Positions 18,448-25,894 of a stretch of DNA of 64,000 nucleotides are shown here, one piece after another. The notes below the pieces were generated by a model that was not told the DNA's origin, ran no database searches, and saw only the letters and a program-made list of their open reading frames with translations. A program made the position numbers and the translations under genes. Source of the stretch: Sphingobium sp. KCTC 72723 (GTDB lineage: Bacteria > Pseudomonadota > Alphaproteobacteria > Sphingomonadales > Sphingomonadaceae); the NCBI RefSeq assembly GCF_014280435.1, contig NZ_CP060388.1:3752001-3816000 (forward strand). Reading direction: 5' to 3'. Every line of letters starts with the position of its first letter. Positions within the stretch are counted from its first letter, which is position 1.

Positions 18448-18939
18448 CTACCACCCCAGCTCGGCAGCATGATCCGGGTCGGACAGCGCGGTCAGCCGCC
18501 GCGCGGCCCGGCGCGCGAAACGCAGCGTCTCTGCCTTGCGCCGGGCGGCGGCCAGCGGTTCGACCGGGGCAGGGCGGACCAGTTCGGCATCATATTGGTC
18601 CGCCACGATCAATCCGGTGCGCGTCGGCCATAATGATTCGCTGTCGAACAGGCCAATGTCGAACCCGGCTGGCACCGCCCAGAAGAAACGGTCGCAATAA
18701 TCGAAATAGTCGGGCCATTTCTGGTCCCCCAGCAAGTCCGCCCGGCTGCACTTGATTTCCACGATGGTCAGCCGCCCAGCCGCGTCGATCGCCATGATGT
18801 CGGCGCGGCGGCCATTGGGCAGCGGCACTTCCAATATCCCGCTCATGTCGTGGCGATAGAATAGCCGCAACGTCCCCCGCGCCACCGCCAATGCAGTGCC
18901 ATCGGTCAGCGGCGAACAGGTTTGGGCAGCATCACTCAT
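18448..18939 (-). CDS. mmcB: MmcB family DNA repair protein
   Basis: A 163-residue putative nuclease of the restriction-endonuclease-like fold. The core VPLPNGRRADIMAIDAAG is followed by LTIVEIKCSRADLLGD; the Asp and the Glu-x-Lys form the PD-(D/E)xK type active site. In Caulobacter, MmcB is an SOS-induced protein linked to mitomycin C resistance. Here a perfect LexA box lies just upstream of the start (see the regulatory entry), in agreement with that role. It is convergent with the ankyrin gene and downstream of the sleB terminator. Confidence 0.9.
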   Translation of the reverse strand: MSDAAQTCSPLTDGTALAVARGTLRLFYRHDMSGILEVPLPNGRRADIMAIDAAGRLTIVEIKCSRADLLGDQKWPDYFDYCDRFFWAVPAGFDIGLFDSESLWPTRTGLIVADQYDAELVRPAPVEPLAAARRKAETLRFARRAARRLTALSDPDHAAELGW

Positions 18940-18951
18940 GCCCCGACATTA

Positions 18952-18966
18952 GAACATGTCAGGAAC
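18952..18966 (-). promoter_or_regulatory. LexA (SOS) box of mmcB
   Basis: On the minus strand the sequence is GTTCCTGACATGTTC, a perfect GTTC-N7-GTTC direct repeat, the alphaproteobacterial LexA operator. It ends 12 bp before the mmcB start codon, so a bound LexA would cover the transcription or translation start. Confidence 0.82.
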
Positions 18967-18972
18967 AAAAGA

Positions 18973-19006
18973 AAAGGCCGATTCGGACAATCCCGAACCG
19001 GCCTTT
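18973..19006 (-). terminator. Rho-independent terminator of the sleB-type gene
   Basis: Arms of 14 bp with one mismatch (18973-18986 and 18993-19006) enclose the loop ACAATC. On the minus strand the stem is followed by the T-rich run TTTTCTTTTG. It isolates mmcB from read-through of the upstream cell-wall hydrolase gene. The plus strand also ends in a T-rich stretch, so it may work in both directions. Confidence 0.75.
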
Positions 19007-19049
19007 GTATTTTGTCTTTCGCCGTGGCGCGCATCACGCGCGCTAATAT

Positions 19050-19724
19050 TCAGCGATAAAAGATATGATTGTCGATCATGGCCAGCTTGGCCTTGCCCCA
19101 ACCCGGCGAAACGCGGCGGGCGTGGAAGAACAATGCGCCTTCGGCCCGGCTGTCCCAGCCGTCGTTCATCGCGATCTGGGCGATGGCAACGGCTTCGCGC
19201 CAGCTTTCGCTCTGCGCGCGCACCGGCGGCATGGCCCGCCCCCGCACGAAACTGAACTGGCTGGGCTGATAGACGACACCGCACAGGCTGTCGGCGAAAC
19301 GGCCCGACTTCGCCCGGTTGATGATCACCCGCGCGACGGCCAGCTGGCCTTCCAGGCTTTCGCCCTTGGATTCGAAATAGACGGCCCCGGCCAGGCACTG
19401 CATGTCGCCGTCGAGCGATTCGGGCGCGCCATGGGCATCGACCAGAGCCGCGAGGCTGCTTGCTGCAAAATTGGAAGAGGTGGGGAAATCGGAACCGGCA
19501 TTGGGCGCGGAAACCAGCGGCTGCACGATTTCGCGCGGCGCGGAGAAAGTGACGGCGGGCTTTGCCTCGGCCGCAGGCGCTGTCATGGTCAGCGCAGTAT
19601 CCCTGGGAAGGGAAGCTGCCGACGGGATCGTTTCACCAGCGATCGACATGTCGGAAGCAGAAACCGCCGCAGCGGCCGATAAGGTAAATGCCGCGAAGAT
19701 GGCGGCTTTCAGACGGAAACTCAT
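19050..19724 (-). CDS. SleB-type cell wall hydrolase
   Basis: A 224-residue exported protein. The signal peptide MSFRLKAAIFAAFTLSAAAA is followed by a low-complexity linker to about residue 100. The SleB hydrolase domain comes last: MQCLAGAVYFESKGESLEGQLAVARVIINRA contains the catalytic Glu, and later CGVVYQPSQFSFV and the ALFFHARRVSPGW block. Such proteins are lytic transglycosylase-like enzymes acting on peptidoglycan in the periplasm. No strong ribosome binding site precedes the ATG. Confidence 0.92.
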   Translation of the reverse strand: MSFRLKAAIFAAFTLSAAAAVSASDMSIAGETIPSAASLPRDTALTMTAPAAEAKPAVTFSAPREIVQPLVSAPNAGSDFPTSSNFAASSLAALVDAHGAPESLDGDMQCLAGAVYFESKGESLEGQLAVARVIINRAKSGRFADSLCGVVYQPSQFSFVRGRAMPPVRAQSESWREAVAIAQIAMNDGWDSRAEGALFFHARRVSPGWGKAKLAMIDNHIFYR

Positions 19725-19901
19725 TATAACTCAAAAACATGCGGTTCTTGGCCGGAAACGTTGTTTTGTAACCCATATTCGCCAACGTCTGGCCGCCCCC
19801 CGTCTGCGTGTTTACCGCGTCCGCCCCCCTTGGACGACTGCGGCAACCTGCGCGTTCAGCGTGGGCGGCGCTTTGCACAACACGTTGCGATGAGTCAACG
19901 A

Positions 19902-20243
19902 TCAGCAGATCGTTTCAGCGGCGAACCGTTCCGCTTCCGGGATGTCGAGTTCGATTATCCACAGGTCGGGGTCCGACTTGCGGCGGCGCGCAACATAATG
20001 TGCCATCGCCTCCGGCCCCTCCTCCGGGGAAGGACCACAGCGCATCAACGCATAACCGCCGGCAAAGTTCGATACCCGCTCGAAAAGGCCGACATCCTGC
20101 CCCTTGTCGACCGCCTGGACCAGAATCACGCCGCTGATTTCGTCGCCCTTCGCCAAAATCGTGGCAAAGCCGCCAGCCGCATTCACGCGCCGCCGCAGCG
20201 CACCGACCAGCATGGCGGTGGTAAGGCGGGCCGGCTCGGTCAG
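19902..20243 (-). CDS. DUF1491 family protein, probable CTG start
   Basis: A protein of about 113 residues of the small DUF1491 family found in alphaproteobacteria. Typical segments are MLVGALRRRVNAAGGFATIL, GDEISGVILVQ and ERFAAETIC at the end. Family members begin with an EPRL-like block; the corresponding codons here (ACC GAG CCG GCC CGC CTT) are preceded only by CTG at 20243, two bases after the stop of the thioesterase gene. The first in-frame ATG (20213) would cut off this block. AGGG lies eight bases before the CTG. Function is unknown. Confidence 0.78.
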   Translation of the reverse strand: MTEPARLTTAMLVGALRRRVNAAGGFATILAKGDEISGVILVQAVDKGQDVGLFERVSNFAGGYALMRCGPSPEEGPEAMAHYVARRRKSDPDLWIIELDIPEAERFAAETIC

Positions 20244-20244
20244 G

Positions 20245-20733
20245 CTAGTCGCCCTGCTCCGGCGCCTGTTCCGGCGCACGTCGCGGCCCATATCCCGGCA
20301 AAGACGCCAGCGGAAATTGGGACCGCATGAACGTGCCGGTGCCGCGCCCGACTTCCTCGCCATCCTGATCGATCAGGCTGGCTTCGGCAACATAGACGCG
20401 GCGCTTGCCGCTGATCCAGCGTCCCTCGGCCCGGATGCGCCCCGGACCGATCGGCCGGGTAAACAACAGGTTGAAGGCGGTGGTCAGCAGGAATCGGTCG
20501 CTGACCAGGCTATTGGCGGCATAGAAAGCCGCATCGTCCAGCATCTTGAAATAGATGGTGCCATGCACCGCGCCTGCCGCGTGAAACTGATTTTCGTCCA
20601 CGTCGAAATCGATGACCGAACGCCCCGGTTCGGTGATGGTCAGGGCAGAGGGGAACAGGCGATTGATCGGCGCGGACCGATAGAGATTTTCCAGCGCGCG
20701 GAAATGCGCCGTTTCGCCGCTCGCCGGGACCAT
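20245..20733 (-). CDS. PaaI-type hotdog-fold thioesterase
   Basis: A 162-residue hotdog-fold thioesterase. FDVDENQFHAAGAVHGTIYF (about residues 43-62) carries the hotdog helix with the HxxG(x)VHG pattern used by PaaI/YigI-type acyl-CoA thioesterases, and FNLLFTRPIGPGRIRAEG is the central strand pair. It hydrolyses some acyl-CoA or aryl-CoA; the substrate is not readable. ATG at 20733 follows the ptsN stop by four bases, so it is in the ptsN operon, and it is followed at once by the DUF1491 gene. Confidence 0.88.
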   Translation of the reverse strand: MVPASGETAHFRALENLYRSAPINRLFPSALTITEPGRSVIDFDVDENQFHAAGAVHGTIYFKMLDDAAFYAANSLVSDRFLLTTAFNLLFTRPIGPGRIRAEGRWISGKRRVYVAEASLIDQDGEEVGRGTGTFMRSQFPLASLPGYGPRRAPEQAPEQGD

Positions 20734-20737
20734 GGTC

Positions 20738-21211
20738 TCAGGCTGCGTCACGCGCCCCGCCACCGGCCAGCAGGGCGTGCAGCGCTGCGGTCGATTTGGC
20801 ACCGCGCAAACGCGCCACCTGCGCCTCGTCGCGCAGATAGCGGGACACCCGCGCCAGCGTCTTGAGATGTTCAGCCCCGCTATCGACTGGCGAAAGCAGC
20901 GCAAACACGACATCGACCGGCGCATCGTCCACCGCGTCGAACGCCACGGCCGGTTCCAGCAGCACGACGACGCCGCACATCCGGTCCAGCCCGGCAATCT
21001 TGGCATGGGGAATGGCAACGCCGCCGCCAAAGCCGGTCGACCCCAGACGTTCGCGTTCGAACAGGGCGTCACCCACCATGTCCGCTTCCAGATCATAGGC
21101 GCAGGCGGCCAGCGCCGCGATCTTCTGGAACAACTGCTTCTTGCCGTTGACCGACAGGCTCGTGGCCAGCGCGTCAGCGGAAACGATGTCGTGGAAATCA
21201 ACCATGGGCAA
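20738..21211 (-). CDS. ptsN: PTS IIA-like nitrogen regulatory protein PtsN
   Basis: A 157-residue EIIA-Ntr domain. The phosphorylated His lies in GGGVAIPHAKIAGLD (about residues 63-77), with the conserved surrounding DALFERERLGSTGFG. It belongs to the nitrogen PTS relay (PtsP-NPr-PtsN) that signals nitrogen and potassium status; no sugar permease is nearby. It follows hpf, the usual neighbour, but rpoN, which often precedes hpf, is absent. An 8-bp inverted repeat (21289-21318) lies in the 158-bp gap after hpf. The start could also be the second Met (21205). Confidence 0.93.
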   Translation of the reverse strand: MPMVDFHDIVSADALATSLSVNGKKQLFQKIAALAACAYDLEADMVGDALFERERLGSTGFGGGVAIPHAKIAGLDRMCGVVVLLEPAVAFDAVDDAPVDVVFALLSPVDSGAEHLKTLARVSRYLRDEAQVARLRGAKSTAALHALLAGGGARDAA

Positions 21212-21369
21212 TCCGAACCGGCCGAGCCGCGCCCAGCCTTGGAAGTCTTATGCGCGATGCTCTGGGAATAACAAGTCCGGCCCCATAAGCCGCCTGCACC
21301 ATCAGGTCAACAGGCGGCCCGTGGCGGGCGGGGTCCGTTCAGCGGTTCCGAACGTCCCCACCCATCTCG

Positions 21370-21966
21370 TCAGACACGGGGTTCTACCCAACCAATCGTG
21401 CCGTCATGGCGACGATAGACCATATTATAGGCCGCCGTTCCGGCATTGACGAACAACAGCGCATTGGTGTTGCGCAGGTCCAGCATCATCACCGCGTCCG
21501 ACACGCTCGCTTCGGGAATATCGACGCGCGTTTCCGCGACGATCAGCGGCGCATCGGCCATTTCCTCTTCTTCCGCAGCAGCAGCAGCGAAGATGGTGTA
21601 GCCCGCGCCGTCGATGTCATCGACGCTGTAACTGCTCACCCGCTGCGCTTCGGCGGCGGCGGACTGGGTATGACGGTCTTTCAGGCGACGCATATAACGG
21701 CGCAATTGCTTTTCGATGCGGTCGGCCGCCTGGTCGAATGCGGGATGCGCCTCCTGCGCCTCGCCCGATCCTTTCAGGATCAGACCGGCCATGACATGGC
21801 ACACAATGTCGCAGTGAAAGGCACCATGGGGGGCGGTGCGGAAGGTCACCTGAGCGGAGATCGCGCGCGAGAAATATTTCTCGGCGATCGCTTCGAGCCG
21901 GTCGGCGACATGACTTTTGAGCGCTTCGCCCGTGTCGACCTGATGCCCGGAAACACGAATATCCAT
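21370..21966 (-). CDS. hpf: Ribosome hibernation-promoting factor HPF, long form
   Basis: A 198-residue long-form HPF. The N-terminal S30AE domain spans residues 1-105 (MDIRVSGHQVDTGEALKSHV, EKYFSRAISAQVTF, and a basic RIEKQLRRYMRRLKDRH helix). After an acidic Ala/Glu linker comes the C-terminal dimerisation domain (ALLFVNAGTAAYNMVYRRHDGTIGWVEPRV). Long HPF makes 100S ribosome dimers in stationary phase. The start follows GGAGAAGG at proper distance. It is paired with ptsN downstream, as in many alphaproteobacteria. Confidence 0.96.
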   Translation of the reverse strand: MDIRVSGHQVDTGEALKSHVADRLEAIAEKYFSRAISAQVTFRTAPHGAFHCDIVCHVMAGLILKGSGEAQEAHPAFDQAADRIEKQLRRYMRRLKDRHTQSAAAEAQRVSSYSVDDIDGAGYTIFAAAAAEEEEMADAPLIVAETRVDIPEASVSDAVMMLDLRNTNALLFVNAGTAAYNMVYRRHDGTIGWVEPRV

Positions 21967-22038
21967 ATGCCTTCTCCTTATTTTTGCCCGACCGCCAGGA
22001 AAACGGCCGGGTTGCCATGGAGGCGACAAGCGGCCTGT

Positions 22039-22752
22039 TCAGCCCGTCTGCGCCTCCTCCAGCCAAAGCGGCTTGTCGAGCGTCGCGACGAACGCTCCAT
22101 GCCGTTCCAGCTCCGCCGCGCTCGCCGCAAAGACGCGCGCGGGACGAACAGGGCGAACCTGCGTCATTGCCGCATGTTCCGCCCCGCCACTCTCTTTTGC
22201 TTCCTCCCGTGCAAGACCAAGGCCGATCTGACGGCCCCCGGTCAGTTCGATGTAAAGCTGCGCCAGCAATTCGGCGTCGAGCAACGCGCCATGCTTGACG
22301 CGATGGCTGCGGTCGATGCCGTATCGGGTGCAAAGCGCGTCCAGGCTATGCTTGGCGCCGGGGTGCAGCGTGCGGGCGATCGCCACAGTGTCGATCATCC
22401 GGTCCATCGACACCGGCGGCCGCCCGCACAGCTTCAATTCATGGTTGAGGAAGCCGAAATCGAACCGCGCATTATGCGCCACCAGCGGGCTGTCCTCCAG
22501 AAAGGCCAGCAATGGCTCTACCCCGGCGGCGAACAGCGGCTTGTCTTTCAGGAAATTGGTGGACAGGCCATGCACGGCCTCGGCGGCGGGCGGCATGTCG
22601 CGCTGGGGATTATAATAAGCGTGGAACGTGCGCCCGCTGGCCACGCGGTTGATGAGTTCGATACAGCCGATCTCGACCATCCTGTCACCGGATGCCGGGT
22701 CGAACCCTGTCGTTTCGGTATCGAAAATAATCTCGCGCATCGCCCTCTTCAT
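22039..22752 (-). CDS. dnaQ: DNA polymerase III subunit epsilon
   Basis: A 237-residue 3'-5' proofreading exonuclease. The DEDDh motifs are ordered: Exo I IIFDTETTGFDP (about residues 8-19), Exo II HNARFDFGFLNHEL (about 93-106) and Exo III HRVKHGALLDAELLAQLY (about 150-167). The C-terminal tail contacts the alpha subunit. It is next to coaE and aroE, the standard order near alphaproteobacterial origins. The second Met (22740) is an alternative start. Confidence 0.96.
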   Translation of the reverse strand: MKRAMREIIFDTETTGFDPASGDRMVEIGCIELINRVASGRTFHAYYNPQRDMPPAAEAVHGLSTNFLKDKPLFAAGVEPLLAFLEDSPLVAHNARFDFGFLNHELKLCGRPPVSMDRMIDTVAIARTLHPGAKHSLDALCTRYGIDRSHRVKHGALLDAELLAQLYIELTGGRQIGLGLAREEAKESGGAEHAAMTQVRPVRPARVFAASAAELERHGAFVATLDKPLWLEEAQTG

Positions 22753-22772
22753 ATCGACTCTTGGGCCAACCC

Positions 22773-23366
22773 TTATCGACCTGTCTTTGCGCTAAGGCAA
22801 GCGACCAGACGCCTGACCTGCGCGCGCGTGTCGGTAAAGGTGGTGCCGGTGTGGATGATATGGTCCGCGCGCCGCCGCTTTTCCGCGTCGGGAGTTTGCA
22901 AGCCTCTGATCTGGCGGAATTTCGCGACGCTCATCCCCGGTCGCGCCAGCACCCGCTTGCGCTGTTTCCACGCCGGCGCGCTCACCACGATCACGCCGGT
23001 CAGCCGTTTCTGCCCGCCCGTCTCGAACAATAATGGAATGTCCAGAATAATGAACTTGCGCGCCCGGTGCCGCCGCAGGAACGCGCTGCGTGCGTCCCGC
23101 ACCGCCGGGTGGACGATCGCTTCGAGCGCGCGCCGTTCGTGCGGATGACCAAACACCGCCGCGCCCAGCTTCGCCCGGTCGACCCCCTGCGGCCCGGTGG
23201 TGCCGGGAAAACGCGCCTCGATTCGCGCGAGCAACGCACCGCCCGGTCCCTGCAACCGATGCACTTCCGCGTCCGCGTCGAACAGCGGCACGCCTTCGCG
23301 CCGGAACATCGCGGCCACGGCGGATTTGCCCATGCCGATCGACCCGGTCAGGCCATAGACCTTCAT
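22773..23366 (-). CDS. coaE: Dephospho-CoA kinase
   Basis: A 197-residue enzyme for the last step of coenzyme A synthesis. The P-loop is GLTGSIGMGKSAVAAMF (about residues 5-21), followed by GVPLFDADAEVHRL with the substrate-binding DAD, and FIILDIPLLFETGG, the conserved DIPLLFE block. Its ATG directly follows the aroE stop (TGAATG), which suggests co-translation in the ppsR-maf-aroE-coaE-dnaQ run. Confidence 0.96.
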   Translation of the reverse strand: MKVYGLTGSIGMGKSAVAAMFRREGVPLFDADAEVHRLQGPGGALLARIEARFPGTTGPQGVDRAKLGAAVFGHPHERRALEAIVHPAVRDARSAFLRRHRARKFIILDIPLLFETGGQKRLTGVIVVSAPAWKQRKRVLARPGMSVAKFRQIRGLQTPDAEKRRRADHIIHTGTTFTDTRAQVRRLVACLSAKTGR

Positions 23367-24191
23367 TCAGTCCGCCGACAGCAGCAGCGCGCGTAGATCC
23401 GCGTCCAATTCACGCGGCGCCTGCGCATCGAAGAATATATCGAACGCCAGCGCCGCCTGCCCGATCAGCATTTCCAGCCCATCGAGCGTTTTCAGACCGC
23501 GATCCCGCGCCGCTTTCAACAACCCTGTCTCCAGCGGCGTATAGACGATGTCATAGACGGTCGCGCTGGCGGGCAGGGGGGTCAGGTCCAGGTCCAGCAC
23601 CGGCTGCCCCACCATGCCCAGCGACGTGCCGTTCACCAGCAGGTCGCAGGCAGGCAGCGCCGCGTCCATGCCGATCACCTGTCCCTTGACGCCCGCATGG
23701 TCCAGCATCGCTTGGCCCCGCGCCACGTCGCGCGCCATGATGGTGATGTTCGGCACGCCCAGGCTGGTCAGCGCGAACAATATCGCCCGCGCCGCGCCGC
23801 CCGCGCCAATGATCGTGGCGCTGCGCCCCTTCCACTTGTCACGCAGCAACGGCTGGAGGAATCCGCCCGCATCGGTATTGGTGCCGATCAGCGGCCCCCC
23901 GGTTTCGCTGGCGATCGTGTTCATCGCGCCGATGCGTGTCCGCACCCCGCCCGGATCATCGGTAAAATCCATCACCGCTATCTTGTGCGGAATCGTGACA
24001 TTGCACCCCAGCCAGTCGGGATCGGCGCGCCGTTGCAGAAAATAGGCCGCCAAACCGTCTGGCGTCACATGGGTCTTGCGATATTCCGCCTCGATATTCA
24101 GCGCTTGCAGCCAGAAATTATGAATCAGCGGCGATTTGCTATGGCCGATCGGGTCGCCGATCACTTCGGCGTAGGGGAGGGCGTCACTCAT
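23367..24191 (-). CDS. aroE: Shikimate dehydrogenase
   Basis: A 274-residue NADP-dependent enzyme of the shikimate pathway. The N-terminus carries IGDPIGHSKSPLIHNFWL (shikimate binding). NVTIPHK includes the catalytic Lys, NTDAGGF follows, and the nucleotide fold has GAGGAARAILFAL. Its start overlaps the maf stop in an ATGA junction, and coaE follows at once. Confidence 0.96.
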   Translation of the reverse strand: MSDALPYAEVIGDPIGHSKSPLIHNFWLQALNIEAEYRKTHVTPDGLAAYFLQRRADPDWLGCNVTIPHKIAVMDFTDDPGGVRTRIGAMNTIASETGGPLIGTNTDAGGFLQPLLRDKWKGRSATIIGAGGAARAILFALTSLGVPNITIMARDVARGQAMLDHAGVKGQVIGMDAALPACDLLVNGTSLGMVGQPVLDLDLTPLPASATVYDIVYTPLETGLLKAARDRGLKTLDGLEMLIGQAALAFDIFFDAQAPRELDADLRALLLSAD

Positions 24192-24781
24192 GCCGCCAAA
24201 ACGCCACGCACACGCAAAAAGTCAAGCAGCGGCAATAGCGGCAAGCCCTGAATCGCAAACTGGCTGCCCTCGACCTTGCTGAACAATTGCGCGCCCGGTC
24301 CCTCGATCCGGTAACAGCCCACGCACCAGCGCAATGCGTCCCAGTCGCTGTCCAGATAGGCGGCAATAAACGCCTCGCTCAAAGGCCGCACATGCATCCG
24401 CACCCGCTCGACATGCCGCCAGATCGCTTCGCCATTCAGGCTGATGACCGCCGCACTGTGCAGATGATGCACGCGCCCCGACAGCAGGCGCAAAATGCGC
24501 GCCGCATCCTCCCGGTCCACGGCCTTGTCGATCATGCTCCCGTCATCGAGCGACAATGTCTGGTCGCACCCCAGCACCAGCGCGCCCGGCACCCGGCGCG
24601 ATACTTTGAGCGCCTTCAATTCCGCCAGCGCATCGGCCAATGCCCGCGCGTCCAGCCCGTCGGCGCGCAACGCATCCTTCGCCGCGTCCTCGTCCACGCC
24701 GGGCGACATCGCCTCGAACGGCACCTGCGCGGCGGTCAGCATGGCGCGCCGACTGGCGCTTTGCGACGCCAGCACGATCAT
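24188..24781 (-). CDS. maf: Maf family nucleoside triphosphate pyrophosphatase
   Basis: A 197-residue house-cleaning pyrophosphatase that removes noncanonical or excess nucleotides. The hallmark SASRRAML is near residues 8-15, VLGCDQTLSLDD holds the catalytic Asp, and RILRLLSGRVHHLHSAAV is the conserved mid-domain. The start overlaps the ppsR stop (ATGA) and the stop overlaps aroE (ATGA), so it lies inside a tight operon. Base specificity cannot be read. Confidence 0.95.
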   Translation of the reverse strand: MIVLASQSASRRAMLTAAQVPFEAMSPGVDEDAAKDALRADGLDARALADALAELKALKVSRRVPGALVLGCDQTLSLDDGSMIDKAVDREDAARILRLLSGRVHHLHSAAVISLNGEAIWRHVERVRMHVRPLSEAFIAAYLDSDWDALRWCVGCYRIEGPGAQLFSKVEGSQFAIQGLPLLPLLDFLRVRGVLAA

Positions 24782-25605
24782 AGCGATGCTCCACTTTTCA
24801 ACGCATGATCGTTGAACAGATTGATGATCGCGGCGGCCGCTTCCTCGATCGACCGGCGCGTCATGTCGATCACCGGCCAGCCATTGTCGGCGAACAGACG
24901 CCGGGCAAAGGACAATTCCTCCTGTACCTTGTCATTGTCGACATAGGCCGTCTCCGGCGCCTGATTGAGCGAGAGCAGCCGGTTGCGGCGAATCTGGATC
25001 AACCGTTCGGGACTGACGGTCAGCCCCACGACCATGGGATGTTTCAGGCTGTAGAGGTTCCGGGGCGGCGGCGATTCCGGCACCAGCGGGATATTGGCGG
25101 TCTTGTATCCGCGATTGGCAAGATAGATCGACGTCGGCGTCTTGGACGCACGCGACACGCCTGCCAGCACGATGTCGGCTTCCTCCCAATTTTCATGGCC
25201 CACCCCGTCATCATGGGCAATGGTGAACTGGATCGCTTCGATCCGCGCGAAATAGGCTTCGTCGAGAATATGTTTGCGCCCCGGCCGGGTTCGGGTTTCC
25301 TGCCCCAATATGTTGGACAGCGCGTCCGCCACGCTGTCGAGCGCCGCGACATGGGGCAGGCCCAGCGCCCGGCACCGCGTTTCCAGCCGCTTGCGCAACG
25401 GATGGTTGGTCAGCGTGAACAGCACCAGCCCCGGATTGGCGGCAATATCCTCCATGATCCGGTCGAGATGCACTTCGGACCGCACCATCGGCCAGAAATG
25501 CCGGATCGCCTCGACATTTTCGAACAGGCCGATCGCGGCCTTGGCGATATTTTCCAGCGTTTCGCCGGTAGAGTCCGAAAGGAGGTGGAGATGGATGCGC
25601 GCCAT
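24778..25605 (-). CDS. ppsR: Pyruvate phosphate dikinase / PEP synthase regulatory protein (DUF299)
   Basis: A 275-residue bifunctional kinase/pyrophosphorylase that switches PEP synthase or pyruvate phosphate dikinase off and on. It begins MARIHLHLLSDSTGETLENI, the DSTGET block typical of the family, and carries the nucleotide-binding GVSRASKTPTSIYLANRGYKTANIPLVP (about residues 152-179). The start is taken at 25605; in-frame Mets at 25611 and 25641 would add residues. It is the first gene left of the putative origin and runs away from it. Confidence 0.94.
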   Translation of the reverse strand: MARIHLHLLSDSTGETLENIAKAAIGLFENVEAIRHFWPMVRSEVHLDRIMEDIAANPGLVLFTLTNHPLRKRLETRCRALGLPHVAALDSVADALSNILGQETRTRPGRKHILDEAYFARIEAIQFTIAHDDGVGHENWEEADIVLAGVSRASKTPTSIYLANRGYKTANIPLVPESPPPRNLYSLKHPMVVGLTVSPERLIQIRRNRLLSLNQAPETAYVDNDKVQEELSFARRLFADNGWPVIDMTRRSIEEAAAAIINLFNDHALKSGASL

Positions 25606-25894
25606 GGGCATATCTGTGTGGGCAGGCTGTGGATAAAGCAAGGGATGAAATTGGGGATAAAAAGCCCGCTTTCCCGTGTCCCCGCTCCCTCAAAACTTGT
25701 CCACAGTCCCCCAACAGGCCCGTATTTTCATCCACATCCTGTGGATAACGGGGATAAGGGAACGGACTCGCACCGCCCGGCATAGCCCGATGGGAGTCAA
25801 GCTGTTGGCAAATCGGGGCATAGCGCATAAACCCCGGCACTCACGCCCCTACTATCTCCCACTCCTTTTCTAAATATATATTAAGAGAGAATAG
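25606..25894. other. Putative chromosomal replication origin (oriC)
   Basis: A non-coding region of 289 bp between divergent ppsR and hemE. It contains perfect DnaA boxes TTATCCACA on the minus strand (25628-25636, 25740-25748). One-mismatch boxes are TTATCCCCA (minus, 25652-25660), TTGTCCACA (plus, 25697-25705) and TCATCCACA (plus, 25728-25736). Next to hemE is an AT-rich tract, TCTAAATATATATTAAGAG (25870-25888), a good unwinding element in this GC-rich sequence. The boxes at 25728-25748 form a head-to-head pair. In Caulobacter and Rickettsia the origin lies beside hemE, which matches this position. Flanking genes mostly diverge from the region. Confidence 0.78.

Noticed and set aside
19724..19740. 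TATAAT overlapping the ATG of the SleB-type gene
   Set aside because: No matching -35 element at usual spacing, and such a -10 would place the transcript start inside the gene.
21289..21318. GCCGCCTG/CAGGCGGC hairpin between hpf and ptsN
   Set aside because: The 14-base loop and missing T-tract make a terminator doubtful; at most an attenuating structure.
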